Source: JAAFJT01 sp043772905
GTDB taxonomy: Bacteria; Bacteroidota; Bacteroidia; Chitinophagales; Saprospiraceae
Assembly (NCBI GenBank): GCA_043772905.1
Contig: JAYVFS010000325.1
Coordinates: forward strand, 1-23,519
Direction of reading: 5' to 3'
Length of the DNA stretch: 23,519 nucleotides
Positions 10,301-16,026 of the stretch are shown here, piece after piece. The notes below the pieces were generated by a model, which was not told where the DNA came from, did no database searches, and saw only the letters and a program-made list of their open reading frames with translations. The position numbers and the translations under genes are program-made. How positions within the stretch are numbered: the stretch's first letter is position 1; each line of letters begins with the position of its first letter.

Positions 10301-10414
10301 CCGCTTGTAGTCAGTCACCGTGGCGATATGTCGAATGGTGTGACGACGATACAATGTATGTATGCGCCAGAATTTACAAGTCATTCGGAAGGAATTCGAG
10401 TACATGTGAAGTAA
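4313..10414 (+). CDS. Alpha-2-macroglobulin family protein with intact thioester motif
   Basis: This 2033-residue protein is a bacterial alpha-2-macroglobulin, an envelope protein thought to trap proteases covalently. It starts with a signal peptide (MKKIIFILPVLMLLGG, cleaved near LNAQN). An N-terminal alpha-helical region (about 20-370) precedes the macroglobulin domains. The MG2 signature FFLDRAIYRPGQ is near residue 594. A low-complexity stretch with SPPPPPSAQ (about 1180-1245) sits just before the A2M core segment FFPELMTDMEGN and may be the protease bait or an exposed linker. The thioester motif CTEQ spans Cys1485 to Gln1488 in the context EYPYDCTEQIF, followed by the alpha/alpha-barrel domain. 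The C-terminus (GGLGYYESTRDAATNFFFDYLPRGTYVFEYP) is the usual last domain. No lipobox is seen, so it is probably periplasmic or exported. No pbpC neighbour is present, unlike the E. coli yfhM arrangement. Six TACTGAGGGG motifs lie inside it in four different reading registers. A strong terminator follows. Confidence 0.95.
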   Translation: MKKIIFILPVLMLLGGLNAQNMKFRTDDYAKEWKEISVLEGQGLPKSALQKVEELLAKSKKDDNPSQLIKCLIYQAKYVTELEEDGYVKALNSMHADMEKAAFPTKQILQSMLAEMYSRYLDNNIWKLRNRTTTSGFKTDDIRTWTMQQLSDEAALLYRLSVNDDRSKEVAIKVFDAITTEGSDERRPVLFDFLAHRAIDYFMDEKTYLSKPSYTFELDNEALFGTVEKFVGIALESPDSSSMKLWTLKLMQDVLRFHLKDENVTALIDTDLKRLSFVHQNAVMSNKDDLYIKSLEVLRSNYVNNPAYVEICLKIAQHYRNKASDWKPNVENVGKFDNQKALEIAKEAVRKFPKAYGSSACRYLIDEITTPSVDFKIEEVNVPNKAILSSVHFKNLDSFYYKIIRLSEQTNRRDFKDETERLKYYNSLPVVKKGHIKLPNDSDYNPHTTEIKIDKLPNGLYLILAADNDKYALKNSSKVSYTIFNVSNIAYWQRTSADEPNEFVVLDRSSGAPLAGVTVEFWENRYNPKTRLEDKVKIGTTVSDRNGFVYSRLPKEKYFTTKFIYGKDSLITGDGFSNYFYREENRVVTQTQFFLDRAIYRPGQIVYFKGLVYSRNTEGSKTPTIKPNVPVEVTFYDVNRQKVSSLKLTTNSFGTINGFFTAPTAGLLGNMSIQASVGGQVSFRVEEYKRPKFEVKMLPLTGDFTLNQDVKVKGEAKAFAGSNIDGAKVKYRVVREVRFPYWRYWGWNPYASAGQEIAHGETTTDAKGVFEVTFKALPDLSIPKDKKPVFDYAVYADVTDINGETHSTKASVSIGYISLNLDIDLPLEFNRKEAKAVKITTNNLNGQPLSANGKVKIELLTSPRRPYIERYWALPDTHTIAEDVFRRDFPLIPYKNEDKVENWGVKRIVSETTFSTKPLPATDAGTDTSFVDVSDIKKYDRGVYRFTIETTDATGEKIELIKHVLIYDTSDDIVPANKTFFSWLDKDVYEPKETATLHYGTSAERLNVLIEEEINGKIAKRSWHPIEGMVDYAVKLEEEYRGNIFLHISYVMDNRSTLETKTIVIPFSNKDLNFEYQTFRDKMEPGSEEEWRIKISGKDKDKVLAEMAATMYDASLDQFAANHWGLNLYPSRYPIYNYNAPTFGETYSMGFYYPTEGGNYGEERKTYRSLNWFGFNFYNESPPVLYMRSAAPMSNVQMDAVSVQGGKPAQKQMRESSPPPPPSAQKADTTVKSFNPGESRQEKTEDMSAVKIRTNLNETVFFFPELMTDMEGNVIVKFKMNEALTRWKFLAMAHTTDLKIGFSEKTVVTQKDLMVFPNAPRFLRESDEIEFTAKVTNMTASILRGSAKLELFDALSMKPIDDLLDNKDATLSFDVNGGESTPLAWKLKIPLGKVQAVTYRVIAKAGNFSDGEENTLPVLTNRMLVTETLPMSVKGGETKKFTLESLKNNTSNTLTNNKLTLEFTQNPAWYAVQALPYLMEYPYDCTEQIFSRYYANSLATSVANAHPKIKAVFDRWKAIDTKALLSNLSKNQELKYALLEETPWVLQAQNEEIQKQNVGLLFDLNRMANESTNAVKKMQERQLSNGGFSWFPGGRDSWYITQYITEGFGHLDKLGVKTLNEDLKTKEMVAKAISYCDERAVEYYNDLEKEAAKGHLKMEDDNLSSLVIHYLYTRSFFQNQTVGQVKILEYFLKQGEKYGLKKSQYEQGLLALALMRYSNDVFGQFKTPAKIVASLKEKAINSDEMGMYWKTANGFYWYELPIETQSLMIELFSEVKDDKAVDNLKLWLLKNKQTNAWKTTKATASAVYALLKTGDNWLLDDTDLSISVGGKPLDVSKIDKEAGTGYFKTDFDKADISPKMANVEVKNPNKVVAWGAMYWQYFENLDKIKTFEATPLKMKKQLFKEENGDKGLIMKPIDEKTPLSTGDKIKVRIELRVDRDMEFVHMKDMRASGLEPTNVLSQYKWQGGLGYYESTRDAATNFFFDYLPRGTYVFEYPLVVSHRGDMSNGVTTIQCMYAPEFTSHSEGIRVHVK
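4849..4858 (+). repeat. TACTGAGGGG motif copy 4 (4 G)
   Basis: Inside the alpha-2-macroglobulin gene, coding strand; read T-T-E-G-S. Next base T. Confidence 0.9.
5421..5431 (-). repeat. TACTGAGGGG motif copy 5 (5 G)
   Basis: Inside the alpha-2-macroglobulin gene, template strand; read T-P-S-V. Next base T. Confidence 0.9.
6160..6169 (+). repeat. TACTGAGGGG motif copy 6 (4 G)
   Basis: Inside the alpha-2-macroglobulin gene, coding strand; read N-T-E-G-S, just after the MG2 signature. Next base T. Confidence 0.9.
7774..7785 (+). repeat. TACTGAGGGG motif copy 7 (6 G)
   Basis: Inside the alpha-2-macroglobulin gene, coding strand; read P-T-E-G-G. Next base C. Confidence 0.9.
8337..8347 (+). repeat. 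TACTGAGGGG motif copy 8 (5 G)
   Basis: Inside the alpha-2-macroglobulin gene, coding strand; read I-L-R-G-S. Next base T. Confidence 0.9.
10076..10085 (-). repeat. TACTGAGGGG motif copy 9 (4 G)
   Basis: Inside the alpha-2-macroglobulin gene, template strand; read T-P-L-S-T. Next base T. Confidence 0.9.
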
Positions 10415-10433
10415 TGGTTTGATTTTTGTTCAT

Positions 10434-10474
10434 AAAAAAACGTCTGTTTTCTTTCGGAAAACAGGCGTTTTTTT
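10434..10474 (+). terminator. Rho-independent terminator after the alpha-2-macroglobulin gene
   Basis: An 18-bp stem (10434-10451 with 10457-10474, one G-U pair) closes a 5-nt loop. It is flanked by seven A on the left and seven T on the right, so it could act in both directions. It starts 20 bp after the stop codon. Confidence 0.9.
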
Positions 10475-10588
10475 ATGGAATATTTTAGGAATATTATTAT
10501 TTCAATGATTGTATTCTGTTGTAAAAAAAAGTATTACACTTGGATTAATATTTTAATGAAAAATATAGTCAAATGAAAAATGTTCATT

Positions 10589-10596
10589 TATCTTTG
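10589..10596 (+). promoter_or_regulatory. Candidate -7 element for the 231-aa membrane protein gene
   Basis: TATCTTTG fits the Bacteroidota TAnnTTTG -7 box and would give a 5' untranslated region of roughly 100 nt. No -33 TTG is visible at the expected distance. Confidence 0.3.
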
Positions 10597-10700
10597 CTCG
10601 TTGGAAAAAAGAATTAATTCCCTTATATTTTTTTCTGTTATCAAAGGTTCACACATCACATAAACATATAAAACATCATCGAAAAGAATTTTTAACTATT

Positions 10701-11396
10701 ATGAACTCAATCACAACCGACAAACAAGGAAAAAGTTCGACAAATAATTTCATCATTATTTGCATTTTTTTCCAAATAGCTGCCATTTTAGGCTGTGCTT
10801 ATCTCCTTCATTCATCGAATGAAAAATACAATAAACTTGTAGAAGTAGAGAGTAGCAATTTCGACACATTTCAAAAATGGACTTCTACTTCCAATCAAAA
10901 TTTCATAAGGCTTTTTGAAGCCCTTGAAACGGCAGATAACCGTCAAGTGGATAGTATCTATTCTAAATGGCAGCTGGTAAATGGGGATATAGACAACTAT
11001 ATCAGTAAGTTACGCATGAGTTCTTCCCTCAATATTCAAGACGACACTTTTTTTCAAGCAATGATTGTCACTCGTATGGCTTATTTAAAAAATGTTGACA
11101 ATTTTATAGCGACTAAAAAAACAGCTTCAAAGGAATCTGGAAAGTATTTTTTCAAAGATGTAAAATCCAGTTTTATTACTTTTCAGGATAATCTCGGCGA
11201 TTTTGTACAATATTATCAAGAGCATATCAATGAAAACAACAATGCAATTTTTCAATCCGCCAAAGCCTCATTATGGGGTGTCATGATTGTTGGCTTATTG
11301 CCTATTGTTGTTCTCATCATCATTTTAGTCATCTCATTTATCTATTTACTGTGGCTCATGAATAAGCTCGATTTTGTGAACGATTCAATGGCTTGA
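10701..11396 (+). CDS. Two-TM protein with a four-helix-bundle-like sensor domain, no output domain
   Basis: The 231-residue product has a short N-terminal cytoplasmic tail, TM1 at about 17-36, a helical extracytoplasmic region of about 155 residues, and TM2 at about 192-219 followed by about a dozen residues. This layout is that of the 4HB_MCP-type ligand-binding module of chemoreceptors and sensor kinases. Here the protein stops right after TM2, so HAMP and signalling domains are missing. The stop codon is clean and the sequence after it belongs to the opposite-strand gene, so this does not look like a recent frameshift. It overlaps the 3' end of the acetoacetyl-CoA synthetase gene tail to tail by 12 bp. 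A partner signalling protein would have to be encoded elsewhere. The sensor comparison rests on topology and helical composition only. Confidence 0.75.
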   Translation: MNSITTDKQGKSSTNNFIIICIFFQIAAILGCAYLLHSSNEKYNKLVEVESSNFDTFQKWTSTSNQNFIRLFEALETADNRQVDSIYSKWQLVNGDIDNYISKLRMSSSLNIQDDTFFQAMIVTRMAYLKNVDNFIATKKTASKESGKYFFKDVKSSFITFQDNLGDFVQYYQEHINENNNAIFQSAKASLWGVMIVGLLPIVVLIIILVISFIYLLWLMNKLDFVNDSMA

Positions 11397-13382
11397 TCCT
11401 ATTTTTGAAGCAAATTCGACAAAAAAATCCAAAGCCTTAGGATTCCGTACGCTGCCCAAATTAGCCGCTTTACTGAGGGGTACACCCATCAACACTTTTT
11501 TGACGGGTGCTTCTAACTTTTTACCCGAAATTGTATAGGGAATATCTGAAACAGCGATAATATCATCGGGCACATGGCGCGGTGAATAGGCTTCACGCAA
11601 TGATTTTTTAATCTTAGATTTTAAATTGTCGGCTAAAACGACCCCCTCAGTACAAACGACAAAAAGAGGCATAAAATGCTCACCACCTTTTAGTTCTAAA
11701 TTGACGATTAAGCTATCTTTTAATTCAGAAATAGCATCTAAAACGCGATATATTTCAGCCGTTCCGATGCGTACACCTTGCCGATTGAGCGTTGCATCGC
11801 TGCGTCCATAGATGATAAGTGATTGACGTTCAGTGATTTTTAACCAATCACCATGTCGCCAAACATTAGGATACGTTTCAAAATATGAAGCATTGTATTT
11901 TTCAAAATTTTCATCATGCCAAAAGAAAACGGGCATAGAAGGCATCGGCTTTGTGACCACCATCTCCCCTACTTCGTTGAGTATCGGATTCCCCAATTCA
12001 TCCCAACTTTCCATCGCGCAACCTAAACAAGGGCATTGAATTTCACCTTCGACAACTGGTAACAAAATATTGCCGCCTACCCATGCTGTGCATACGTCTG
12101 TTCCACCAGAAATAGAAGCCAACCAAACGTCTTTTTTGATATGTTCATATATGTAAGAAAACGCTTCATCAGGCAGTGGCGAACCTGTTGAACCGATAGA
12201 ACGCAGAGAATTTAATTTGATTTTTTCTGCTTTTGTATCAAAACCCGCTTTCATGCACGATACGATATAAGGTGCACTTGTGCCAAAGTGAGTAACTGCT
12301 TCATCACTTGCCAATTTCCATAAAAAATCCAAGGTAGGATAAGCTGGAGACCCATCATATATGAGCAAAGTGCCACCCAACAAAAGACTTGAAACTGCAA
12401 AATTCCACATCATCCAGCCCGTTGTAGAATACCAAAAAAAGGTTTCTCCCGCATTAAGGTCATTGTGAAAAGCCAAATATTTAGAATGTTCCAACAATAT
12501 GCCACCATGCCCATGCACAATCGCTTTGGGTATACCCGTTGTGCCAGATGAGAATAAAATGTAGAGAGGATGTGCAAAATCAACGGGTTCAAAAGTGAAT
12601 TTACCCCCCTCAGTATTTAATGCATTTTGCCAAGTTGTGTAGGAGAATGGAACTGTTTTAGGGTATTTTTCAAATTTTTTATCCAAAAAAGGGATAATGA
12701 CCACCTGTTTTACAGTCGGTAATTGTTGCACCATTTCTTCTATCGTTCCCAATCGGTTAAAAGCTTTTCCACCATAACGATAGCCATCGGCAGCGAATAA
12801 AATTTTAGGTTCTATTTGCGCAAAACGGTCAATTACGGAAGCTGTACCAAAGTCGGGCGAAGCACTCGACCAAATCGCTCCCAAGGTGGCAGCGGCTAAA
12901 AAAGCAACAACGGCTTCAGGAATATTAGGCAAATAGCCCACGATACGGTCACCTTTCACAACTCCTTTTTCTTTCAAAAAAGCCGCCATATTTGCCACTT
13001 GACTTTCCAATTCATCCCAACTCATTGTTCTGAGGGGGGTATCTTCAGCTAAAAACTTTATGGCTGGGCTAAAATCCGTTCTGCCATTAAAAATATGCTC
13101 GACATAATTGAGCGTTGCGCCTTCAAACCATCGGGCATGAGGCATTCCCTCATCAGAAAGCACTTGCTTGTAAGGCGTGTATGATTTGACATTAAAATAT
13201 TGCCAAATGGACTGCCAAAAGTCAGCAGGTTTTTCGACGCTCCATTGATAAAGTTCTTCGTATTTATAAAAATCTAATTGATAATGACGGCGCAACCAAC
13301 GCATATATCGGCTAATGCGTGTCATGTTTTTTGCTGCTAAAGGCAGTTCCCATAAGGTTTTAGACGAATGCAGTTGAGGCAT
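11385..13382 (-). CDS. aacS: Acetoacetyl-CoA synthetase (acetoacetate-CoA ligase)
   Basis: The 665-residue enzyme activates acetoacetate with ATP and CoA to acetoacetyl-CoA in the cytosol, feeding ketone-body carbon into lipid or polyhydroxyalkanoate metabolism. It belongs to the ANL adenylate-forming superfamily. The N-terminal ARWFEGATLNYVEHIF and the GAIWSSASPDFGTASVIDRF segment are typical of acetoacetyl-CoA rather than acetyl-CoA synthetases. The ATP-binding loop SSGTTGIPK is at about 278-286, YGRSDATLNRQGVRIG starts at about 525, and the catalytic Lys of SGKKLEAPVKK is near 621. Length fits the family (about 650). The gene stands alone, with its 3' end overlapping the convergent neighbour. 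It carries three exact TACTGAGGGG copies and one variant (13028). Confidence 0.93.
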   Translation of the reverse strand: MPQLHSSKTLWELPLAAKNMTRISRYMRWLRRHYQLDFYKYEELYQWSVEKPADFWQSIWQYFNVKSYTPYKQVLSDEGMPHARWFEGATLNYVEHIFNGRTDFSPAIKFLAEDTPLRTMSWDELESQVANMAAFLKEKGVVKGDRIVGYLPNIPEAVVAFLAAATLGAIWSSASPDFGTASVIDRFAQIEPKILFAADGYRYGGKAFNRLGTIEEMVQQLPTVKQVVIIPFLDKKFEKYPKTVPFSYTTWQNALNTEGGKFTFEPVDFAHPLYILFSSGTTGIPKAIVHGHGGILLEHSKYLAFHNDLNAGETFFWYSTTGWMMWNFAVSSLLLGGTLLIYDGSPAYPTLDFLWKLASDEAVTHFGTSAPYIVSCMKAGFDTKAEKIKLNSLRSIGSTGSPLPDEAFSYIYEHIKKDVWLASISGGTDVCTAWVGGNILLPVVEGEIQCPCLGCAMESWDELGNPILNEVGEMVVTKPMPSMPVFFWHDENFEKYNASYFETYPNVWRHGDWLKITERQSLIIYGRSDATLNRQGVRIGTAEIYRVLDAISELKDSLIVNLELKGGEHFMPLFVVCTEGVVLADNLKSKIKKSLREAYSPRHVPDDIIAVSDIPYTISGKKLEAPVKKVLMGVPLSKAANLGSVRNPKALDFFVEFASKIGSSH
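11471..11480 (+). repeat. TACTGAGGGG motif copy 10 (4 G)
   Basis: Inside aacS near its 3' end, template strand; read V-P-L-S-K. Next base T. Confidence 0.9.
11642..11652 (-). repeat. TACTGAGGGG motif copy 11 (5 G)
   Basis: Inside aacS, coding strand; read C-T-E-G-V. Next base T. Only 161 bp from copy 10 and in opposite orientation. Confidence 0.9.
12604..12615 (-). repeat. TACTGAGGGG motif copy 12 (6 G)
   Basis: Inside aacS, coding strand; read N-T-E-G-G. Next base T. Confidence 0.9.
13028..13039 (+). repeat. Degenerate motif copy TTCTGAGGGGGG
   Basis: One mismatch at the second base; six G followed by T. Inside aacS, template strand; read T-P-L-R-T. Confidence 0.7.
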
Positions 13383-13536
13383 AATCTTATTATATTTCTT
13401 GTTTGATAAAATACAAAATTAGGTATTACTGTAAAAAAAACTCGATTTATTTGTTGATTATTTAATTATAAAGTATAATTGTGGTCAAATACGTTAAAAT
13501 AAAAATATTAATTTATTCCTTTAAAAACCAAACACG

Positions 13537-13953
13537 ATGATCGAAAAAGCAAGTATCGCGACAAAAATACTCATTGCTGGCTCCTTACTATGGGTCGGCA
13601 CTATGGTTTTTAGGTCTGACGAACGTCTTAGAAAAGCCCTTGAAGAAATTGGCGAAGCCAAAAAACAAATCAATGAAGCTAAAGCCAATATTGACTCTGC
13701 TCGTCAAAATATAGACCTCGTAAGAACAGAACTAACAAAATTAAGTTCGGCAGCAGACCGTGCTACGACTGAACTCAATTATTTGAGGGTTGAACGCGAG
13801 CGTATGAAATCCAGTTTTGATATTATGATTAAAAAAAGTAATGATGCTATTTCAAACGCCAAGTCGAGTTTAGCAAATACACAACAGAACCGCTTCAATC
13901 TTTTGAAAGAACTGAGAGCGATGAATTTAGATAGAGAACCGAAGAATCAATAA
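13537..13953 (+). CDS. Small membrane-anchored coiled-coil protein
   Basis: This 138-residue protein has one N-terminal transmembrane segment (about 8-25, TKILIAGSLLWVGTMVF) followed by an almost continuous charged helix from about 28 to 130 with heptad-like spacing (EEIGEAKKQINEAKANIDSA and onward). The expected topology is a single-pass inner-membrane anchor with a long coiled coil. No family is recognised. It is followed at 144 bp by another small coiled-coil membrane protein in the same direction, so the two may form a pair. The region upstream is AT-rich with no clear ribosome binding site. Confidence 0.75.
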   Translation: MIEKASIATKILIAGSLLWVGTMVFRSDERLRKALEEIGEAKKQINEAKANIDSARQNIDLVRTELTKLSSAADRATTELNYLRVERERMKSSFDIMIKKSNDAISNAKSSLANTQQNRFNLLKELRAMNLDREPKNQ

Positions 13954-14097
13954 TGGTGAATGGTGAATTCATAAATAATTAATTATCAATTAGTTATAAA
14001 TTTTTTCGGCATTTTTTTTATTGTTAAATTTCTAAAATAACTTGTCAAAAACGAATAATTATCTTCTAACAAATGTCTATGTAAAACCTAAAAAATC

Positions 14098-14691
14098 ATG
14101 AAAAACTATCTCTTTTTCAGCTTGTGTCTTTTTTTCTCTCAAACTATCAGTGCTCAAGATACACTTATCAGTGTCAATTTCAAGCATCTACATCGCATTG
14201 AAGGCGCTTTCAGCGAAAGTCCTGAAATCCCGCGTTCGTTTACAAAAGGTTCAGTTTTGACCATCGAAGCGGATTTAGTATATCTCATCAATGATCGGCG
14301 TTATACTTATTACAAAAGATTGGAAGACCTGCGTGACCTTATCGAAACTGACAACCAAGACTCTATCGTTGCGGCTCTCATTCGTCACTATGAGTCGTCA
14401 CTTGATTCTTGCAAATCATATTATAAATTACTTTTAGCAAATGCAGATAAAACAAGTACTGTAGGTGAAATATTTGTAAATGAAGCAAAAAAAGTAGCTG
14501 ATAAAGGTGTCACAACGCTCAATTCAGCTACAGATAACCTCGATAAAGCCAATAAAAACTTGGACAAGTCATTGGAACACCTGACCAATGCTGAAAAATA
14601 CATGAAGAAAAGCCTGCGTTTGAAATGGCTTGACCGCATCATTATAGGTACAGCCTGCTTGCTAATCGGATATGCTGTTGGTTCACTTTAG
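14098..14691 (+). CDS. Exported helical protein with C-terminal membrane anchor
   Basis: The 197-residue product has a signal peptide (MKNYLFFSLCLFFSQTISA, before QDT). A middle part of about 100 residues is mixed charged and helical. A coiled-coil-like stretch follows (about 120-172, with NSATDNLDKANKNLDKSLEH repeats), and a C-terminal transmembrane segment spans about 178-196 (IIIGTACLLIGYAVGSL). The coil would thus sit outside the cytoplasm, tethered at its C-terminus, whereas the upstream neighbour is tethered at its N-terminus. I do not recognise a family. Its stop overlaps the 3' end of the convergent flavoprotein gene by 4 bp. Confidence 0.75.
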   Translation: MKNYLFFSLCLFFSQTISAQDTLISVNFKHLHRIEGAFSESPEIPRSFTKGSVLTIEADLVYLINDRRYTYYKRLEDLRDLIETDNQDSIVAALIRHYESSLDSCKSYYKLLLANADKTSTVGEIFVNEAKKVADKGVTTLNSATDNLDKANKNLDKSLEHLTNAEKYMKKSLRLKWLDRIIIGTACLLIGYAVGSL

Positions 14692-15902
14692 GTTTTATAC
14701 GCCATCGTTTGCCCTGCAATCCAACCGCCTGTCCACGCGGCTTGAAAGTTAAAACCGCCTGTGATGGCATCAATATCTAAAATTTCACCGGCAAAAAAGA
14801 GATTGGGTAATAACTTACTTTCAAAGGTTTTGAAATTGACTTCATCACGTTTTACGCCACCTGCTGTAACAAATTCCTCTTTAAAAGTGCTTTTTCCTTT
14901 AACGGCGTAACTACCTTGTGCGAGTTGTTCAGCGAGCATTTGTATCTGTTTTTTAGAAATATCTGCCCAAATCATGTTTTCTGTAATGTTTGCTGCCTCC
15001 AAAAAGCGGAGCCACAGCCTTGACGATATGTTATACTGAGGGGTCTTGACAATCAGTTTTTTTAGATATTTGGTTTTAATATCAACGGTTAAAACGTTTT
15101 TCAATTCTTCAACATTATACTGTCCAATCCAATTTATGCGTATAACAAAATGATAATCAAAGTCATGCAATTGCCTTGCACCCCAAGCCGATAGTTTGAG
15201 AATGGCAGGACCCGACATGCCCCAATGAGTTATCAGAAGCGGTCCAGACGTTTTAAGTTTTGAACCTTCGACTTGAATCAAAGCATTAGGAACACTCAAT
15301 CCCGCTAAGCCGTCAATGCGCATGTCTTTGATATTGAACGTAAAAAGTGAAGGCACAGGCTCGATGATGGTATGTCCTAATTTTTTCAACAATTCCCAAA
15401 CAGCAGTCGAACTGCCCGCCGCCACCATCACTTTGTCTGCCGTAAAACTTTGACGATTGGTTTTCACAAGCCATTGATTATCAACTTGTTCTAAATCTTC
15501 GACGCGATACCCCCTCAGTATTTTGACGTTTAAACGTTCCGCTTCGCCTTCCAAACAGTCAATAATTGTTTGAGAATTATTAGAAATTGGAAACATCCGT
15601 CCGTCGTCTTCGGTCTTCAATTCAACGCGGCGTTGTCGAAACCATTCAATCGTATCTTCCGCAGAAAAACGCATAAATGGGCTTAACAATGCTTTCTCTC
15701 CTCGTGGATAATTTTTAACCAATTCATTGGGTAAAAAACAAGCATGTGTAACGTTGCAACGCCCGCCACCAGAGACTTTTACTTTTTGTAAAACGTCTTT
15801 GCCACGTTCTAAAATAGTGACATCTGCATTCGGATTGGCTTCTGCGGCTGTTATGGCTGCAAAAAAACCTGCTGCACCGCCACCTATAATTATAATTTTC
15901 AA
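14688..15902 (-). CDS. BaiN/HI0933-type FAD-dependent oxidoreductase
   Basis: This 404-residue protein belongs to the HI0933/BaiN (YhiN) flavoprotein family, annotated as NAD(P)/FAD-dependent oxidoreductase or aminoacetone oxidase family. The Rossmann motif GGGAAG is at 7-12, the acidic ribose-binding residue follows in TILERG (29-34), and the family hallmark VSGGGRCNVTH is at 43-53. The C-terminal FAD-binding segment FFAGEILDIDAITGGFNFQAAWTGG is complete, and length fits the family. The physiological substrate is not known for most members. The start at 15902 places the Rossmann fold six residues from the N-terminus, as usual. It carries two TACTGAGGGG copies, one read I-L-R-G and one T-P-Q-Y. 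Confidence 0.92.
   Translation of the reverse strand: MKIIIIGGGAAGFFAAITAAEANPNADVTILERGKDVLQKVKVSGGGRCNVTHACFLPNELVKNYPRGEKALLSPFMRFSAEDTIEWFRQRRVELKTEDDGRMFPISNNSQTIIDCLEGEAERLNVKILRGYRVEDLEQVDNQWLVKTNRQSFTADKVMVAAGSSTAVWELLKKLGHTIIEPVPSLFTFNIKDMRIDGLAGLSVPNALIQVEGSKLKTSGPLLITHWGMSGPAILKLSAWGARQLHDFDYHFVIRINWIGQYNVEELKNVLTVDIKTKYLKKLIVKTPQYNISSRLWLRFLEAANITENMIWADISKKQIQMLAEQLAQGSYAVKGKSTFKEEFVTAGGVKRDEVNFKTFESKLLPNLFFAGEILDIDAITGGFNFQAAWTGGWIAGQTMAYKT
15034..15043 (+). repeat. TACTGAGGGG motif copy 13 (4 G)
   Basis: Inside the flavoprotein gene, template strand; the only copy read in the T-P-Q-Y register. Next base T. Confidence 0.9.
15510..15520 (-). repeat. TACTGAGGGG motif copy 14 (5 G)
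   Basis: Inside the flavoprotein gene, coding strand; read I-L-R-G-Y. Next base T. Confidence 0.9.
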
Positions 15903-15939
15903 AATAGTCGATAATGAATAATGGATAAGAAATTATCTG

Positions 15940-15947
15940 CAAAAGTA
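15940..15947 (-). promoter_or_regulatory. Candidate -7 element for the flavoprotein gene
   Basis: On the minus strand TACTTTTG fits TAnnTTTG and lies 38-45 bp before the start codon, a sensible distance. The upstream -33 region would overlap the terminator and the repeat copy at 15969. No canonical TTG is at the usual spacing. Confidence 0.35.
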
Positions 15948-15960
15948 GTTTTTCAAAAAC

Positions 15961-15996
15961 AAAAAACACCCCCTCAGTAAAGAAGGGGTGTTTTTT
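15961..15996. terminator. Bidirectional terminator built around a TACTGAGGGG copy
   Basis: The arms at 15961-15972 and 15985-15996 pair perfectly over 12 bp (AAAAAACACCCC with GGGGTGTTTTTT), giving T-tracts in both directions. It follows the stop of the MFS gene by about 30 bp on the minus strand. The CCCC of the left arm is part of the repeat CCCCCTCAGTA (15969-15979), so the repeat supplies half of the GC part of the stem. Confidence 0.85.
15969..15979 (-). repeat. TACTGAGGGG motif copy 15 (5 G), in a terminator
   Basis: The only intergenic exact copy. It supplies the C-rich arm and part of the loop of the terminator at 15961-15996. Next base T. Confidence 0.9.
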
Positions 15997-16026
15997 AATT
16001 TTTACACGTATATATATGTGTCGTTA

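Noticed and set aside
4260..13532. Shared 13-mer TTTAAAAACCAAA upstream of two genes (4260 and 13520)
   Set aside because: AT-rich and at different distances from the two start codons (about 41 and 5 bp), so most likely coincidence.
16003..16021. Near-palindrome around ACACGTATATATATGTGT as an operator
   Set aside because: Simple TA-rich sequence with imperfect symmetry right after the MFS stop; no regulator or second copy supports it.
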